The position numbers and the translations under genes are program-made. Positions 62,778 through 64,000 of a stretch of DNA of 64,000 bases are shown piece after piece. Source of the DNA: Thermoguttaceae bacterium (GTDB lineage Bacteria; Planctomycetota; Planctomycetia; Pirellulales; Thermoguttaceae); assembly GCA_017447865.1 (NCBI GenBank), contig JAFSMO010000049.1, positions 41,833 through 105,832 of the forward strand, in the 5' to 3' direction. Positions within the stretch are counted from its first letter, which is position 1. Every line of letters starts with the position of its first letter. Under the pieces are notes generated by a model. That model did no database searches, was not told the origin of the DNA, and saw nothing but the letters and a program-made list of their open reading frames with translations.

Positions 62778-62806
62778 TTGACAGACGCGCCTATTTTGTG
62801 TATTAT
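62778..62806 (+). promoter_or_regulatory. Sigma70-type promoter for the vWA gene
   Basis: TTGACA (62778-62783), 17-nt spacer, TATTAT (62801-62806), 54 bp before the ATG. Confidence 0.82.
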
Positions 62807-62859
62807 TAATTTTTTTAGAGGATACGTAAAAAATTTTTTGTTTTTTTGCGGACCATTTT

Positions 62860-63903
62860 ATGGAAACTCCATCGCTTCCCAATCAGGACTCGACCAACTC
62901 ACGCGGGAGTGTTTTCTCGTCGTGGGGGATTTCGATTCTGTTCCACGCGATCCTTTTGCTGATTCTGACGTTTACCATCACGAAAGTCGTTCCGGTTCAG
63001 AAAGGGATCTCCCAGGAAGAAACGGCCGAGGTGGGGATCGCGTTCCGGACCCAAACCGAGGAAAAAACGCTTTACGAGTCGGCGGCCGAGGCGATGAGCG
63101 AGGATTCCAGTTCGGGCGAAGAGGCGGCCTCGCAGGATTCCACCTCCAAAAAGACCGAGGCGGAGGTGATTTCGGCCCTTTCCTCCGAGATCGCGGCGAA
63201 CGATGCGCCGGAGGTTCCGGACGTCGCGGCTCTGGCTCCCGGTTTGGCCCCTTCGGAAGGGAGCGGAAGCACCGGCCTGCAGCGAGTCACCGACGGCTTG
63301 GGCGATGTGACCGGCGTCGGGAGCGGCTCGTTTGAGGGGTTCGGGAAGGGGACCGTCTCGTGCTTCGGGACCTCCGGGAAGGGGAACCGCTTCATTTTCG
63401 TTTTTGACCGCTCCGCGAGCATGAGTTTTCATCCGGCCGGGACCACGGCGACCCCGATGGCGGCCGCGAAGCAGGAACTCCGTAAAAGTCTCAAAATGCT
63501 CCAGTCGAACCAGCAGTTCCAGATCATTTTTTATAACGGGCTGGAAGAGGACATTTTGCAGTACGAAACGAACAAAATGGTCTTCGCGACGAAAGAAAAC
63601 CTGATCGGGGCGGAGCGTTTTCTCAGCTCCATCACGGCCATGGGAGGGACGGACCACCGGACCGCGCTCACGATGGCGCTGAGCCGCCACCCGGACGTGA
63701 TTTTTTTCCTGACCGACGCGGATGAAAACGAAACGACGATCAACGCCGCCGACCTGGAGAGGATCCGGAAGAATTCGATGGGGACACAGATCAACGCGAT
63801 CCAGTTCGGAAACGGCCCGCAACCGAAAGAGTCCAACTGGCTCAAGCGCCTAGCGGAGCAGAACGGCGGCCAGTTCGTGTACCTGGACGTGAACCGGCTG
63901 TAG
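62860..63903 (+). CDS. Membrane-anchored von Willebrand factor A domain protein
   Basis: The 347-residue protein has an N-terminal transmembrane helix (ISILFHAILLLILTFTITKVV, ~25-45) with a short cytoplasmic start and a long Ser/Glu-rich linker. The vWA domain from ~175 on begins with NRFIFVFDRSASM (MIDAS DxSxS, D183-S187), has SITAMGGTDHRTAL (the Thr and Asp of MIDAS) and FLTDADENETT. It probably binds a ligand through divalent metal in the periplasm. It has its own promoter and operators. It is divergent from the second TPR-ExbBD operon, suggesting a joint role (inference). Confidence 0.85.
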   Translation: METPSLPNQDSTNSRGSVFSSWGISILFHAILLLILTFTITKVVPVQKGISQEETAEVGIAFRTQTEEKTLYESAAEAMSEDSSSGEEAASQDSTSKKTEAEVISALSSEIAANDAPEVPDVAALAPGLAPSEGSGSTGLQRVTDGLGDVTGVGSGSFEGFGKGTVSCFGTSGKGNRFIFVFDRSASMSFHPAGTTATPMAAAKQELRKSLKMLQSNQQFQIIFYNGLEEDILQYETNKMVFATKENLIGAERFLSSITAMGGTDHRTALTMALSRHPDVIFFLTDADENETTINAADLERIRKNSMGTQINAIQFGNGPQPKESNWLKRLAEQNGGQFVYLDVNRL

Positions 63904-64000
63904 ATACGGAGGGCCGGCGTCTCGCCGGTCAAGTTAATAAGTGGTGAAGCGGAAAAACTCCCCCCATTAACTTGACCGGCGGGACGCCGGCCCTCCGTAT
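63904..64000. repeat. Long inverted repeat at the window end
   Basis: ATACGGAGGGCCGGCG ... CGCCGGCCCTCCGTAT with further pairing ACCGG-CAAGTTAAT / ATTAACTTG-ACCGG. Arms of about 35 nt around a ~25-nt loop. The block matches the GGAGGGACGGCG type at 59518. It may extend past the window. Confidence 0.85.

Larger units (their letters stand above)
62154..62859. other. 706-bp intergenic region with operator-like repeats and possible small RNA
   Basis: The region separates two divergent operons. 62594-62634 has a clean terminator-like hairpin on the plus strand. 62697-62770 holds repeated TTTCATTTTG/CAAAATGAAA blocks including the perfect palindrome GTTTCATTTTG-7-CAAAATGAAAC (62708-62736). No convincing gene was seen in between; a 96-codon ORF (62306-62596) has no family-like features. 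Confidence 0.6.

Overview
This is a 64 kb piece of bacterial chromosome, very probably from a planctomycete (Planctomycetota, Pirellulales-like). The assignment is inferred from gene content. There is a DUF1559 prepilin with the H-X9-DG signature, planctomycete-type leucine-rich-repeat proteins, several secreted CAZymes, three separate ExbD loci (two with an ExbB-type channel), an OleC-like ligase and a bacterial DA1-like metalloprotease. The -10 boxes are well formed (TATAAT/TAAAAT, often preceded by TGG), and intergenic DNA is unusually rich in palindromic repeats. No phage, IS transposase, CRISPR array, rRNA or origin was seen.

Layout. 1-3138: the 3' end of ftsK with a strange acidic tail, a secreted DA1-like protease and a short orphan type III-like adenine methyltransferase. 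3139-12598: a CNNM-type membrane protein, a lactonase-family propeller, a Tat-exported protein, a GH20-like protein, tRNA-Pro and a GH172 (DUF2961) protein, broken up by repeats. 12806-16894: dxr, rseP and an ExbD-like gene. 16895-20200: a repeat element and a secreted clan GH-A-like glycosidase. 20204-24693: ribE, tRNA-Arg, a secreted transglutaminase-like/TPR protein and a DUF1292 protein. 24824-28805: rpmF, fabD, fabG, acpP and fabF, the core of type II fatty acid synthesis. 28842-33319: a DUF1559 prepilin, a DUF89 protein, a membrane coiled-coil protein and an OleC-like AMP ligase. 33421-35328 (minus): FmdB-like zinc ribbon, SHOCT-like protein and clpX. 35461-39317: a HEAT-repeat lipoprotein, a diadenylate cyclase and fliN-fliO-fliP. 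39322-44523: a repeat, an esterase-like protein lacking its nucleophile, an Asp-tailed secreted protein, a YmdB phosphodiesterase and an unknown protein. 44536-45546 (minus): tilS. 45763-53556: a 7.6 kb operon of a giant TPR-like membrane protein, a smaller secreted partner, an ExbB-like channel and two ExbD-like proteins. 53625-56418: a Fic protein behind an 11-bp tandem repeat, and a LutB-like protein. 56557-60007: two LRR proteins and an unknown protein with a repeat cluster between. 60056-63903: a second, smaller TPR/ExbB/ExbD operon divergent from a vWA-domain membrane protein.

The main themes are the cell envelope, proton-motive-force-driven ExbB/ExbD machines each tied to its own periplasmic TPR protein, and lipid synthesis. 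The most unusual material is (1) the 45.8-53.5 kb operon, whose first protein appears to span the inner membrane and end in a histone-H1-like cytoplasmic tail; (2) nested palindromic elements that directly abut CAZyme gene ends; (3) an eight-unit Shine-Dalgarno-like tandem repeat in front of fic. Positions were read by eye and no database search was run, so family names rest on recognised motifs.
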